Source of the DNA: Areca catechu
Taxonomy: Eukaryota; Streptophyta; Magnoliopsida; Arecales; Arecaceae
DNA length: 64,000 bases
Direction: 5' to 3'
Assembly: GCA_021397845.1 (NCBI GenBank)
Contig: CM038049.1
Location: 100,842,877-100,906,876 of the forward strand
In this document: piece after piece, positions 43,430 through 55,220 of the stretch
How the letters are laid out: the number at the start of each line of letters is the position of its first letter
Position numbering within the stretch: position 1 is the first letter of the stretch
Translations under genes and position numbers: made by a program
Notes under the pieces: model-generated
Told to the model about the DNA's origin: nothing
The model's input: only the letters and a program-made list of their open reading frames with translations
Databases searched by the model: none

Positions 43430-44570
43430 AGGTTTAGGACATCTTGCATCATCAAAAACACAAACTAAAACCCTAAATAGAATTTTTGTATCTTGTCTTC
43501 CGTACTAGGGGTCCGAGATTAGGTCTGTTTCACCACCTTAGGCATACTATTTTTTTTTTGAAATTTGCATTGATAATACTTTGATTAGTTTTCTAAATTA
43601 CTATGATTTTTGTTAGATTTTACAGAACCAAAGAATATAAGAAAATTCTGCATCCTAGAAACCTTAGCACAGTATTCTATTTTTCTGAGTTTCCTGCACC
43701 TGGTTAGAAACCCTAGGTATTGCATCATCATACTATTTTTACTATACAGGAAATTTGGTAGGAATCATCTTCACACGTAACCCTTCTGTTTGTAGATTTT
43801 TTAGATTTTTCCTGTTCTGAAATCGATGCTAAACCCTGCATCAAAATAGAACCCAAAACTTCAATTTATGCTAATTATGCATGCTTGACTTGACTAAACC
43901 TAATCAACTACCAAACCCTGCCCAACCCATGCCAATTTTGATTGATCACTTAACCAACTTTAAATTAAGTTGCCATCTCATAAAAAGACCAAAAAGAATA
44001 TCTTATTTTCTATTATTAGATTGCATTAGGGTTTCATTGAGTGTGCATCATTTGCATCTAACCTAATCTTAAGGACAATTTTCTCTATCAAATCAGGGTA
44101 GGATTTCATCACTTGTCCTGGGTCCAAAACAACCACCTTTGCATACATACCTAAGCCTAATTAAAATTAACTAGCAACTTAATTGATTTAGGGATACCAA
44201 CAGGTCGGGTCCGAGTTTAGTGAAGGAACTAGTGCACTCAACCCTCCACTTATTACTAAAAACTGGTGTCTAAGGCTAGAGGTCCAGAGGCAAACGCCCT
44301 AAGCGGACTGGTGGTTACTTAATTAAGACCCTGTGACAAGCAGGGAGAGCCTCCCACCATCCCACCTCTAACGTAGCTAGTGAAAGGACTAAGTGTTGAG
44401 TTGGGAGTAAGTTGAGTTAACTCATCTGATTTTGGCTCCAGGTCTAGCAAACTCTAGAACGTGTTAACCCTTGTGTGCTTGATTGCATCATAATCCTATG
44501 TTTGATTAAGTGCATGACCACTAGGTCAAGAGTCTAGTACCATCGGTCTAAACCCCAATCCAGTTCAACC
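43430..44570 (+). other. Leader of element B, with conserved hairpin at 44094-44120
   Basis: Non-coding. CAGGGTAGG / CTTGTCCTG pair over 9 positions if three G-U pairs are allowed, with the 9-nt loop ATTTCATCA, then GGTCCAAAACAACC. Confidence 0.55.
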
Positions 44571-45845
44571 ATGGAGCCCAACCTAGAGACTTTCATGAGG
44601 ACCATTACTGAACAACTAGCCCAAATGAATAATAGGTTTGACCAAGTAAAGAACCGATTAAGAATCCTAGAGCGAACCCAAGAGTTCAACACCGAACCCG
44701 AAACTGAGTCACCATTTTCCATGCCACCTAATCTAGGAGAGACCAACCCCATGACCCATTTTTGGAGCCTAACCCTAGGAGAGCCCAATGCCATGACCCA
44801 TTCCAGGAGCCCCACCCTAGAAGGCCCAATCATAAACCCCAAGACCAGGATGAAAGAATTATGAGGAACATCAGGCAAGACTCACCCACCTTTGATGGAA
44901 CCCTAGATCCTAAGACCTACATAGATTGGGAAGGAGGCATGGAATAATATTTTGAATGGTATGAGTTGAGTGAGGAGAGGAGGTGTAGATTTGCCAAACT
45001 AAGATTAACCAGCTAGGCTAGATTATACTGGGGAAACGTAGAGTGCCTAACCGGACAATGAAACAAAGCTCCCATAGATACCTGGATGGCCATGAAGCTA
45101 AAACTTAGGGAAAAATAAATTCCCCCATCCTACCAACAGAGACTCCTAGACCAATGGCAAAGATTAAGTCAAGGAAGTAGGTCCGTGTCAGAATACATAG
45201 CTAAGTTTGATGAGTGTGCCATAAGGTGTTGCATAGACGAGTATAAATTAGTGACCCTATCTAGGTTTAAGGCTGGCCTTCATGAAGACATCCAGAGAGA
45301 GCTGTATTTGAGGGAAGTCGATGCTCTAGAGCAAGCCTACTAGATAGCCAAAAATTATGAGAGATTCTAGAGAGCACCTATAGCCCGTTGACCTGAGTTC
45401 ATTAGGCCTAGTGCCCCTAGTTCTAGACCAAACCCTAGCCCAGCATACCCAGGCCGACCAAACCCTAGTTCAACATACCCAGGCCGACCAAACCCTAACC
45501 CAAATCGACCCAACCCTAACCCGAATCATCCCAACCCTAACCCAAATCATCCCAACCCTAACCCGAGTCAACCCAGTTCTAGCAACTCAGTACTCTTTAG
45601 GGATAATAAGGGTAAGGCACCTGAAACCCAGAAAAATTCGAGTCCCAACCCAAATGCCTATTTTAGATGTCGTTAGATGGGACATTTTGCTAGCCAATGC
45701 CCAACCAAATCCCTGCACATAGGTGAATTAGAGGAAGAAGAGCCTGAACCCAGTGAAGAAATTGGAGAGAAAATCTATGAAGCTGAGGAGAACTTGATAG
45801 ATGAATATGAAGGAGATGAAGAGGTTGTTGACCAGTTTGACTAGT
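44571..45845 (+). pseudogene. gag remnant of element B
   Basis: Starts MEPNLETFMRTITEQLAQMN at 44571, the chromovirus gag start. Frameshifts and stops follow (for example TAA at 44945, stops near 45015 and 45340). An Asn-Pro-rich repeat (45425-45575) sits between capsid and a single damaged knuckle (FRCR...GHFASQC) near 45660-45700. The acidic linker ends near 45845. Confidence 0.75.
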
Positions 45846-45879
45846 TAGGGGTAGTTAGGTGCATCCTAGCCCAGACTAA

Positions 45880-48800
45880 GACACAAGAAGATTGGCGTAG
45901 GACCAACAACTTACAAATTTTTGTGAAATTAGGAGATAAGGTGTGCAAAATTATCATAGATAGTAGGAGCTGTGTGAATGCCATCTTACTCAAGGCAGTC
46001 AAAACCTTAGGCTTGAGCCCAATTCCCCATCCCAGCCCCTATAAGGTTTCCTGGATAGACTCAACATCCATACCCATTAAGTCTAGATGCCAAATCTAGA
46101 TCCAGCTTCAGTCTTACCAGGATAAGATGTGGTGTGATGTTGTACCCATGGGAGTTAGTAGCATAATTCTAGGTAGGCCTTGGCTTTATGACCATGATGC
46201 TATCTTGTACGGCCGACTAAATTCATGCTCATTTAATTTTCATGGGATGAAGATTACGATTAACCCAACCCCACCTAAGGACAAAGTCAAGAGAGGATCT
46301 AGCTCATTGAAAGAAAAAAAATCTGGAGTCAATTTAATTACTGCTAAGGAGCCAGAGAAGGAAATTTCTGAGGGGACTACAGTTTAGATAATAGCTACTA
46401 AAGAAGTACCTAATCAAATCCATAAAGAGTACCCTTAAGAGGTTAAGGAAATCTTAGGCGAATTTGAAGATGTATTTCCTGAAAAATTACCTGACCAGTT
46501 ACCACCACTAAGGGACATCCAGCATGCCATAGACTTAGTCCCAGGAGCCACCTTACCCAACCTGTCCAACTATAGGATGAACCCAACTGAACATCTATAG
46601 CTACAGAAATAGGTAGGAGAACTCCTTAGAAAAGGGTTTATTAGGAAAAGCTTAAGTCCTTGTGCCGTACCAGCCCTATTAACCCCTAAGAAAGATGGCA
46701 CGTGGAGAATGTGTGTTGATAGTCATGCCATAAACAAGATTACTATAAAATATAGGTTTTCCATCCCCCGCTTAGAAGATATGTTAGATATGATGGCCGG
46801 TGCAACCATCTTCTCAAAGATTGACCTTAAGAGTTGCTATCATCATGTTAGAATTAGACTTGGGAATGAGTAGAAAACTGCATTCAAAACTAAGGATGGT
46901 CTTTATGAATGGGTAGTCATGCCATTTGGGTTGTCCAATGCCCCTAGCACCTTTATGAGAATCATGACCCAAGTCCTAAGGATGTTCATAGGAAAATTCG
47001 TAGTGGTTTATTTTGAAGACATCCTGATCTATAGTAGGACTAAGGAAGACCACCTAGATCATCTGAGACAAGTCTGTTAAACCCTTAGGAAGGAGAATCT
47101 CTATTTTAATCTGAAGAAGTGTGATTTCTTGACCCATAGAGTCATCTTCCAAGGATTTGTGGTGACCCCCGAAGGAGTGCCAGCTGACCTTGAGAAGATT
47201 AGATCCATAGTTAAGTGGCTAGTGCCTACTAGTGTCTATGATGTGCATAGTTTCCATGGTCTAGCCACCTTCTATAGGAGATTTATCCGAGGATTTAGCA
47301 CCATTGTAGCACCCATCACCGACTACATTAAGATGAAAAATTTTGAGTGGACCAAAGCTACTGATAGAGCCTTCCAAGAGATTAAGGATAAGATGATGCA
47401 AGCACCCATCCTGAGGTTACCTAATTTTTTCAAAGTCTTTGAGGTAGCTTGTGATGCTTCGAGAGTAGGCATAGGAGGAGTTTTGAGCCAAGAGAGTCAC
47501 CCAATAGCCTTCTTTAGTGAAAAACTCAATGAGGCTAAGCTTAAGCACTCAACCTATGACAAGAAATTCTATGCGATAGTACAAGCCCTTAAATACTAGA
47601 GACATTATCTTCTACCCCAGGAGTTTATCCTTTACTCTGACCATAAAGCACTCCGATTCCTAAACTCCCAGAAAAAGTTGAACCCTAGGCACGCCAAGTG
47701 GGTAGAGTATATCCAAGCCTATACCTTTATGCTAAAACATCAGGCTGGAACTGAAAATAAGGTAGCTAATACCCTTAGCCACCGACCTTACTTTTGAACT
47801 CTGTTAGGACTAAAGTCATTAGATTTGACTGATTGAAGGAAGAATATAAAACTTGTCTAGACTTTAGTGAAAATTTCCAAACCATTAGCCAAGGAACATC
47901 TAGTTCCCATAGCGAGTACACCCTCTAAGATGGTTACCTTTTTAGAAACAATAGATTGTGTATTCCTAGGACCTCACTTAGAGAATTCTTAATTTGGGAA
48001 ACCCATGCAGGAGGTCTAGCTGGTCACTTTGGTAGAAACAAAACCATTTTAGCTATAGAGGACCAGTTCATTTGGCCTAGTTTGAAAAAAAGTGTTGCCC
48101 ACATAGTGTCCAGGTGTCGAACTTGTGCTATTGCTAAGCAGTAGAAGCAAAACACTGGTTTATACACCCCTTTACCTGTACCAGATCACCCATGACAAGA
48201 CCTTAGCATGGACTTTGTACTAGAACTACCTAAGACCTTGAGAAAACATGACTCCATCTGTGTAGTGGTCGATAGGTTTTCGAAAATAGCCCATTTTATA
48301 CCCTGCTCTCAGACCTTTGATTCCTCCAAGGTAGCCCGACTCTTCATTGATCATGTGGTTAGGTTACATGGCCTTCCTAAAACCATAGTGTCTAATAGGG
48401 ATGTCCGTTTCACCAGTTATTTCTGGAAGACCCTTTGGTACTTGTTAGGAGCCAAACTTAAGTTTTCCATCACCTACCACCCTCAAGTCGATGGCCAAAT
48501 CAAGGTAGTAAATCAAAGCTTAGGAAACCTACTGAGATGCCTTGTAGGTGAGAACACCGGGAATTGGGACCTTCTTTTATCCAGAGTCAAATTTGCCTAT
48601 AATAGTTCAGTCAATAGGTCCATAAGTAAGAGCCATTTGAGGTTGTCCATGGTTACAAACCTAACAAACCTCTTGACCTAATCCCCTTAACCTTGCATGC
48701 ACGAATCTCTGAGTCAGCTGAGTCATTTGCACAGCATGTTAGGGATCTGCATAAGAAAATTAGTCAAAAGATTAACATAAGTAATGAACTCTATAAAAAT

Positions 48801-48976
48801 TTGGCTAATTCTCGAAAAAGAGCTAAAAAATTTTCTGCAGGAGATTATGTAATGATCAGGCTTAGGCCTGAATGGTTCCCTCTAGAGACCGTAAAAAAAC
48901 TACATGCTTATGGAGCTGGACCCTTCAAAATAATAAAGAGAGTTGGATCCAATGCCTATGTGCTCAAGTTACCACC
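45880..48976 (+). pseudogene. pol remnant of element B up to the element C insertion
   Basis: Protease (about 45950-46390), RT (46490-47130), RNase H (47400-47790) and integrase (47956-48976) follow in order and align with R throughout. Key residues are lost: the protease reads DSR for DSG at about 45957; the RT box reads YFED at 47009-47020; the second integrase Asp is Asn (VSNRDV, about 48390) and the Glu is Lys (QIKVVN, about 48503). The protease and integrase changes are G-to-A. Numerous stops (for example 46385, 47597, 48142) confirm inactivity. The frame is cut at 48976 inside the integrase C-terminal domain (NAYVLKLPP) and resumes at 54855. Confidence 0.9.
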
Positions 48977-50367
48977 TGGTGGGGACACCAGAGGCATCAA
49001 AATAAGACAAAGGCTTTCCAACCCTCTGTGGATTACTTGGTAACATTTGAGTCCATTTGTAATAAGGGCTTAGCCTAATTAAGTTGTCATTTGAGTCCTG
49101 TACCAGTCAGCTCATGTTAAGCTAGTTTTTTTTCTGAGTCCTGTATATAGCATTTGATCCATACCATTAGAATTTTGGATCAGTCAATCAAGTCAGCTCA
49201 TGTTAAGCTAATCATATTTCGAGTCTTGTAATCATGTCCAGTTATATTGAGTCTATTTAAGTCAAGCCCAGTCAAAGAAGACTCAAGCATGTGAAGGATA
49301 CCACCCAGCATGCCATCTCAGCAGCTGCATGGAGCCAATCACACCTTGGATTGTGCCACCTAGGATTACTTGGAGGATCATGAAGTTGGCCCATGCATGA
49401 GGAGTTGATGACCATACGCCAGCACACCCCTTCCACACCCTAAGCACACCAACTCCACATGCCAGCATGACAAAAAGGAAAGTCAAAACAGATAAACATG
49501 AATCCCCTGATTCATGCTAGCTTGCTTAGGAAAGAAGTGGTACCCCGCCTTTGGATGTCCACACCTACCTTGTTTGGAGGAATTTTGTGTGGCATGAGAG
49601 TATTTTCTTCCATGTATTTAGCCCCACACTTTAGGAAGAAAGTGATCAAATCTTATTTTCCTTATTTTCTTTTGCTTGGGCCCTAAGTATCATGACTCTA
49701 TATAAGGGACCCCTTGTATGAAGATTTAATAACTTTTATTCATTAAATATAATTGATTACTTCCAATTGCTATGTGCCACCTGCTGTGTGATAAGGGGAT
49801 TCTGTGTGAGCCCCTCCTTCTTCCTAGTGTTCTGCGCCCTGTCTCCAGTTGCCATCCAGCTCTCCAAACCCTGGCTACCCAACCTTAAAATATTCTTCCC
49901 CTTGTTGCTTTCCCTTTACTACTTCATCCTTTCTTTGTTTCCTCACCCCTAAAAGGTTGTTTGCAGGTCCCTCGGCTTCTATGAATCCAACGACTCCAGC
50001 CGTGCCGCAATCGAATCACCAAGCAGAAAGCTGGGAATCTACGAGTCTCTGGCTTGATTTTCTAGGCCGCATCCGGGAGTGAGAGCGACCCCTTCACATA
50101 TGATCGGCATCGGGTGCATCAACCGTTATCAGGTACACCCCCTCTGCCTGCTAGATGCTTTATTGAAGATGAACTAGCCCAACCGAGACTTCTCAGCCTC
50201 AGTGGTCCACTTTTTATTGCCTTTAGGTCCTATTATGCATGCTTTTGCTTCTTAAATTTCATATAGAACTCTTTACATCTTTACTTAGTCTGTTCTTCAG
50301 GATTAATCATACAACTTAAAACTAAAATACAAAAAAATACTTGCATGCATATATAGGTTCCGCATCA
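48977..50367 (+). repeat. 5' LTR of element C
   Basis: TGGTGGGGACACCA...TCCGCATCA. TATA box TATATAA at 49699-49705. Confidence 0.9.
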
Positions 50368-50369
50368 TT

Positions 50370-50381
50370 TGGTATCAGAGC
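50370..50381 (+). promoter_or_regulatory. Primer binding site of element C
   Basis: TGGTATCAGAGC, two bases after the LTR. Confidence 0.9.
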
Positions 50382-51393
50382 CTGTTTGGGCTCAGTTCTC
50401 TTTGGATATTCGGATTGGGTGCTTCACCATGGCCGTCCGGTCATAGGAGATTAGTAGAGCTTCAAAATCCTCTTTCTCAATCAACGGGATCTCCTATGGT
50501 AGTAGGGGTGCCACTGTGAATTGACCCGTGAAGAAGAACACAAAGGGTTCCATTAGGGTTTTTTTATTTTCAGCCTTTTCAAATATATCCTATTTTTTTA
50601 ATTGTTTTGGCTTGCCTAGAATTCAAAAAATTCTGAATTTTATTTTTCTAGATTCCTCATAATTCAAAGTATTTTTAAGAATTTTCTCAAGAATTATTTC
50701 AGCCTGTGAATTTTCTCCCAGCCGAAACACTACCTAAGAACAATTCTACTCTATTTTGGCAGCAAAGCCGATTTCGGAAAGTTCAGGTTTCTTTTAGAAT
50801 AATATTTGCATATTTTTAATTTTAGCATATTTCCTGTATATTAGATCATAATCTACAATTATCTTCTATTTAAGAAAAAATTCCAAAAAAAAAAATTATA
50901 TATATTCAAAAAATACCAAAATATCTAAACCCTAATTTGCATCTTCATCTGCCTGCCATTATTGCATAAACTTGCTTTAAGGGCACTTTCTTTATGTCAG
51001 ATAAGGGGAGGAGTTAATAACCTCTCCTTAGCCCAAAACCACATCCCTTGCATTCGGTCCCAAGCCTAATTTAAAATTAACTAGACTTAATTTGCCCTAG
51101 TGGGCTAGGGACACCCATCGGTCAGGTTCAATCTTTGTGGGACGACTAGTGCACCCAATTCATTTCCTATTACTGGATACTGGTATCTAGGCAAGAGGTA
51201 CAGTGTCAAACGACCTAAGTGGATCAGTGGTTCCTTAATTGGGTCCCTGCGAGAGCAGGGGGCCTCCCACCATCCCACCTCTTACCTGGCCAGATTGAAG
51301 GATTAGGATTTGAGTCTTGTGTAATTTGAGTCAACCCATTCTGATTGGGCTCTAGGTCTAGGCAGCTATAGTCGAGTCAGTGTTGAGTCTTGC
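50382..51393 (+). other. Leader of element C, with conserved hairpin at 51002-51030
   Basis: Non-coding. TAAGGGGAGG / CCTCTCCTTA (one G-U) with 9-nt loop AGTTAATAA, followed by GCCCAAAACCAC. The stem is the same as in R although the LTRs differ. Confidence 0.6.
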
Positions 51394-52200
51394 ATGAGCA
51401 CTAGATCAAGGGCATCATATCATCCACCATCTTCACCTTTGGCTAAACCCATGGATAAGCTAGAAGCCAAGATTCAAGCCCTTGTAGACCAAATAGCCCA
51501 GATGAACCATAAGTTTGACCAAATGGAGAATATGATTGGAACCCTAAAGAAAACCCGTAGGACCCAGACTAGATCCAAACCTGAGCCACCTTTACCCACA
51601 CTACCCAAATTATATGAACATAGATCCTATGCACCCACTTGCTATAAGCCTAGTATACCCACAACCTATAGATCTTATGACTCCAAATCCTATGACTCTA
51701 GAACCTATGAGCCCATATCCCACGAGCCCAGTAGACCCAAGACCCATAAAGCTGAACCCAAATCTTTTGACCCCAGATCCTATAATCCCAGGATCCATAG
51801 ATCTGTGCCCTTGTCCTATGAGCCCAAGGAGCCCATAACTCCCAAGTATCAGCCTAGTACTAGTCAGGTTTTCCCTAGTCAACTTGAACCCCATAGGATT
51901 AGTACCCCTAAATATGAGCCTAGTAGTAAGCCACTACCCCTTAGGCAACCTGAACCTACTAGGATTAGTGCCCATAATCGGAGACCAGGACCTAGTCAAT
52001 TTTCTCTTAACCGACCTTCCACTACCATCCCTTTGATTCACAAGGTTTACATTTAAGTGAAAGTGTATGAAGCTGATGTGAGCTTAGTGGATGAGTATGA
52101 GGGAGAAGAAAAGACACCTCCAGAAGATCTAGAATTAGTTGACCACATAGGTACCCAGGTAGAAGTCAATCTAGAGTTAGTTGACCCTGACTAAACCCAG
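51394..52200 (+). pseudogene. gag-like remnant of element C
   Basis: An open 220-codon frame from ATG 51394 (MSTRSRASYHPP; then a coiled-coil-like region KLEAKIQALVDQIAQMNHKF) to 52056. After about residue 70 it becomes a low-complexity Tyr/Ser/Pro series (units of the form SYDS or YEP) in place of the capsid domain of R. No zinc knuckle. Beyond the stop at 52054 the acidic linker (YEADVSLVDEYEGEE) is still readable. It may once have coded for a short protein, but neither capsid nor nucleocapsid function is visible. Confidence 0.65.
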
Positions 52201-52990
52201 CCTAAAGTTGTAGTGGAAGAACAATTAGAGGAAGAGAACCCAAAGAATGTTGCTAGAACCTTACCTGAGGAAACTATAGAGGAGAGCTAAATTTTAGAGT
52301 CTAGTCCTAAAATACAGGAACCAGAAGAATTTATTAAGGACCTGATCTCTTTGAATCAGCATCCCCAGGATGAGCCTCCTCCTATAGTTTCCATTAAGGA
52401 CCTCTTCCCTGAGATTAGTAACCCAACCTTCCATTACGCAAACCCTGTAGATATACCTTAACCTCGTAAGGTTAGCCTCATTAGTCTAGAATTAGTTCCT
52501 GACACCCCTTCTTTTATCCTACTGTATCCAACTAACCCTGAACCTTTTTCCCTACCCTACCAGACTAATTCTGAACCCACTTCCTATTTTCTGCCCTTTC
52601 CAGACACCTCCAGCATTTCTAGGATCATTAGATTGTATTTAGTTGAGATTAGCATATTGCATGCATTCATTACGCATGTTAGGTTTGCATTATACTTCTG
52701 GCATACCCTATGGAATTTGCTAGGAGCCCATTGTAAGTTTTCATGTGAATGTCAAGATAGGACCAAACCTAGAGAACCTATGATCTGTTAGGTTTAGGAC
52801 CAAAGAGTTTAATAAAAATTTCTTCAATAGGAATGCATAGTCAAGTCTGTTAGGTGATAGTTTGAGTCCTTTGCATCACCTGTTAGGAGTCTGCATGTGC
52901 CCAGCATGTTCACCACCTGCACTAATTTAGAAAGAAACTGCCTAATTCCCAAAGAAGAGCCAAGAAATTTGATGTAGTGGATTCTATCAT
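52201..52990 (+). pseudogene. Spacer region and integrase remnant of element C
   Basis: Contains EPEEFIKDLISLNQHPQ and IKDLFPEISNP, matching element A at 3380-3480, then ALYFWHTLWNLLGAHCKFS at about 52690-52745, the same integrase remnant as in A and E. Several stops. Origin of the spacer is not recognised. Confidence 0.6.
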
Positions 52991-53421
52991 GGTTAGGCTT
53001 AGGCCTAAAAGAAGCTTCATGCTTGCAAAGCCAGACTTTTTAAAGTGATAGAGAAGGTTGGACCAAATGCCTATGTGTCAGATTTGCCTCCGAATTTGGA
53101 TATTAGTTCTACCTTCAATATCGCAGACCTAGTTGAGTATAGGGAACCGACAGCGATACCCAGTGAGGCCTTCGAACCTACTCCTTCCATTGTGAGTGAC
53201 CCTAACCTAGAGTGTCCACTAATAAATTTGGCCTGAGAGAGGAGAATGGATCGAGCATATCCTGGACGATCAAGCTATAATGATCCAAGGCCAAGGCTAT
53301 CAACGCTACCTGGTCCGATGGCAAGGCCAGGCAAAGTCGGACTATTCGTGGATTTCTCTAGAGGACTTGTAGCACCTCAACCTAGACCTTCTCGAGAGAT
53401 ATATGAGATAGCCTAATCTTC
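52991..53421 (+). pseudogene. Integrase tail and chromodomain remnant of element C
   Basis: Includes the open piece 53045-53236 (KVGPNAYVSDLPPNLDI, STFNIADLVEYREP) and, in shifted frames, ERIEHILDDQAI-like and YQRYLVRWQGQ-like segments. Decayed. Confidence 0.65.
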
Positions 53422-53458
53422 ACTCGATAGGGTCGAGTTCCTCCCACCCCGGGAGAAT
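53422..53458 (+). promoter_or_regulatory. Pre-PPT hairpin and polypurine tract of element C
   Basis: ACTCGATAGGGTCGAGT at 53422-53438 (the loop has one change, the stem is intact) and GGGAGAAT at 53451-53458. Confidence 0.8.
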
Positions 53459-54849
53459 TGGTGGGGATACCAGAGGTACCAGAATAAGACAGAGGCTTTC
53501 CAACCCTCTATGGATTACTTAGTGGCATTTGAGTCCATTTGTAATAAGGGCTTAGCCTAATTAAGTTATCATTTGAGTCCTGTACCAGTCAGCTCATGTT
53601 GACCTAATTTTCTTTCTGAGTCCTGTATATAGCATTTGATTCTTACCATTAGGGTTTTGGATCAATCGATCAAGTCAGCTCATGTTGAGCTAATCATATT
53701 CCAAGTCTTGTAATCATGTCCATTTATATTGAGTCTATTTGAGTCAAGCCCAGTCAAAGAAGACTCAAGCATGTGAAGGACACCACCCAGCATACCACCT
53801 CAGCAACCGCATGGAGCCCAGTCACACCCTAGATTGCACCACCTAGAATTACTTGGAGGATCATGAAGTTGGCCCATGCATGAGGAGTTGATGACCACAC
53901 GCCAGCACACCCCTTCCACACCCTAAGCATACCAACTCCACATGCCAGCATGACAAGAAGGAAAGTCAAAACAGATAAACATGAATCCCCTGATTCATGC
54001 TAGCTTGCTTAGGAAAGAAGTGGTAACCCCCCCTTTGGATGTCCACACCTACCTTGTTTGGAGGGATTTTGTATGGCATGAGAGTATTTTTTTCCATGTA
54101 TTTAGCGCCACACTTTAGGAAGAAAGTGGTCAAATCTTATTTTCCTTGTTTCTTTTGCTTGGGCCCTATGTCTCATGACTCTATATAAGGGACCCCTTGT
54201 ATGAAGATTTAATAACTTTTATTTATGAAATACAATTGATTACTTCCAATTGCTATGTGCTACCTGTTGTGTGCTAAGGGGATTCTGTGTGAGCCCATCC
54301 TTCTTCCTGGTGTTCTGCGCCTTGTCTCAGCTACCATCCAGCTCTCCAAATCCTGGCCACCCAACCTCAAAATATTCTTTCCCTTGATATTTTCCCTTTA
54401 CTACTTTATCATTTTCTTTGTTTCCTCACCCCTGAAAGGTTGTTTGCAGGTCCCTCAGCTTCTATGAATCCAACAACTCTAGCCGTGCCGCAATCGGATC
54501 ACCGAGCAGAAAGCTGGGAATCCGCGGGTCTCTGGCTTGATTTTCCAGGCTGCATCCGGGAGTGAGAGCGATCCCTTCGCATACGATCGGCATCGGGTGC
54601 ATCAACCGTTGTCAGGTACACACCCTCTGCCTGCCAAATGCTTTATTGAAGATGAACTAGCCCAACCGAGATTTCTTAACCTCAACGATCCACTTTTTAT
54701 TGCTTTTTAGGTCTATTGTGCATGCTTTTGCTTCTTATATTTCATATAGAACTCTTTACATCTTTACTTGGTCTGTTCTTTGGGATTAATCATACAACTT
54801 AACATTAAAATACAAAAAATACTTGCTTGCATATATAGGTTCCGCATCA
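53459..54849 (+). repeat. 3' LTR of element C
   Basis: 1391 bp, TGGTGGGGATACCA...TCCGCATCA, diverged from the 5' LTR. Confidence 0.9.
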
Positions 54850-54854
54850 CCACC

Positions 54855-55183
54855 CGAGTTAGGTATTAATTCAACCTTCAATATTTCATACCTTGTGGAG
54901 TATAGGGAACCAGTAACGATACCCAGTGAACCCTTTGGACCTAACCCTTCCCTGGAGAGTGAGCCCATCCCAGAGTATCCACCCACAAATTGGCCTATTA
55001 GAGAGGAAAGGATTGAGTGTATCCTAGATGATCAAGCCATCAGTATCCGGAATAAAGGCTACCAATGGTATTTTGTCTGATGGCAAGGTCGACCAAAATC
55101 CTTGGACTCATGAATCACCCAAAAGGATCAGCAACACCTCAACCCAGACATACTAGAGCAGTACGAGAGCAGAGATAATCCTT
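54855..55183 (+). pseudogene. Integrase tail and chromodomain of element B
   Basis: Continues the frame interrupted at 48976: ELGINSTFNISYLVEYREP, then EERIECILDDQAISIRNKGY up to a TGA at 55078 that replaces the Trp-containing part of the chromodomain. The ATG at 54823 that opens this frame belongs to the LTR of C, not to B. Confidence 0.8.
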
Positions 55184-55220
55184 ACTCGACAGGGTCGAGT
55201 TCCTCCCACCCCGGGAGAAT
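55184..55220 (+). promoter_or_regulatory. Pre-PPT hairpin and polypurine tract of element B
   Basis: ACTCGACAGGGTCGAGT at 55184-55200 and GGGAGAAT at 55213-55220. Confidence 0.8.

Larger units (their letters stand above)
48977..54849 (+). mobile_element. Element C: non-autonomous chromovirus inside element B
   Basis: LTRs 48977-50367 and 53459-54849, both 1391 bp, flanked by CCACC at 48972-48976 and 54850-54854. The internal region is only about 3.1 kb: primer site, leader with the conserved hairpin, gag remnant, spacer, short integrase remnant, chromodomain-side tail, polypurine tract. Protease, RT and RNase H are absent. In the first 265 aligned LTR bases I count about 24 differences, mostly transitions, so it is old. 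Confidence 0.92.

Noticed and set aside
45480..45570. Telomere-like CCCTAACCC repeats
   Set aside because: The units are about 15 bp with ATCATCCC or GTCAACCC in between and lie in gag. They are not TTTAGGG arrays.
54823..55080. A separate 85-codon gene at 54823
   Set aside because: Its start lies in the LTR of C and its body is the interrupted integrase tail of B. The ORF is an accident of the junction.
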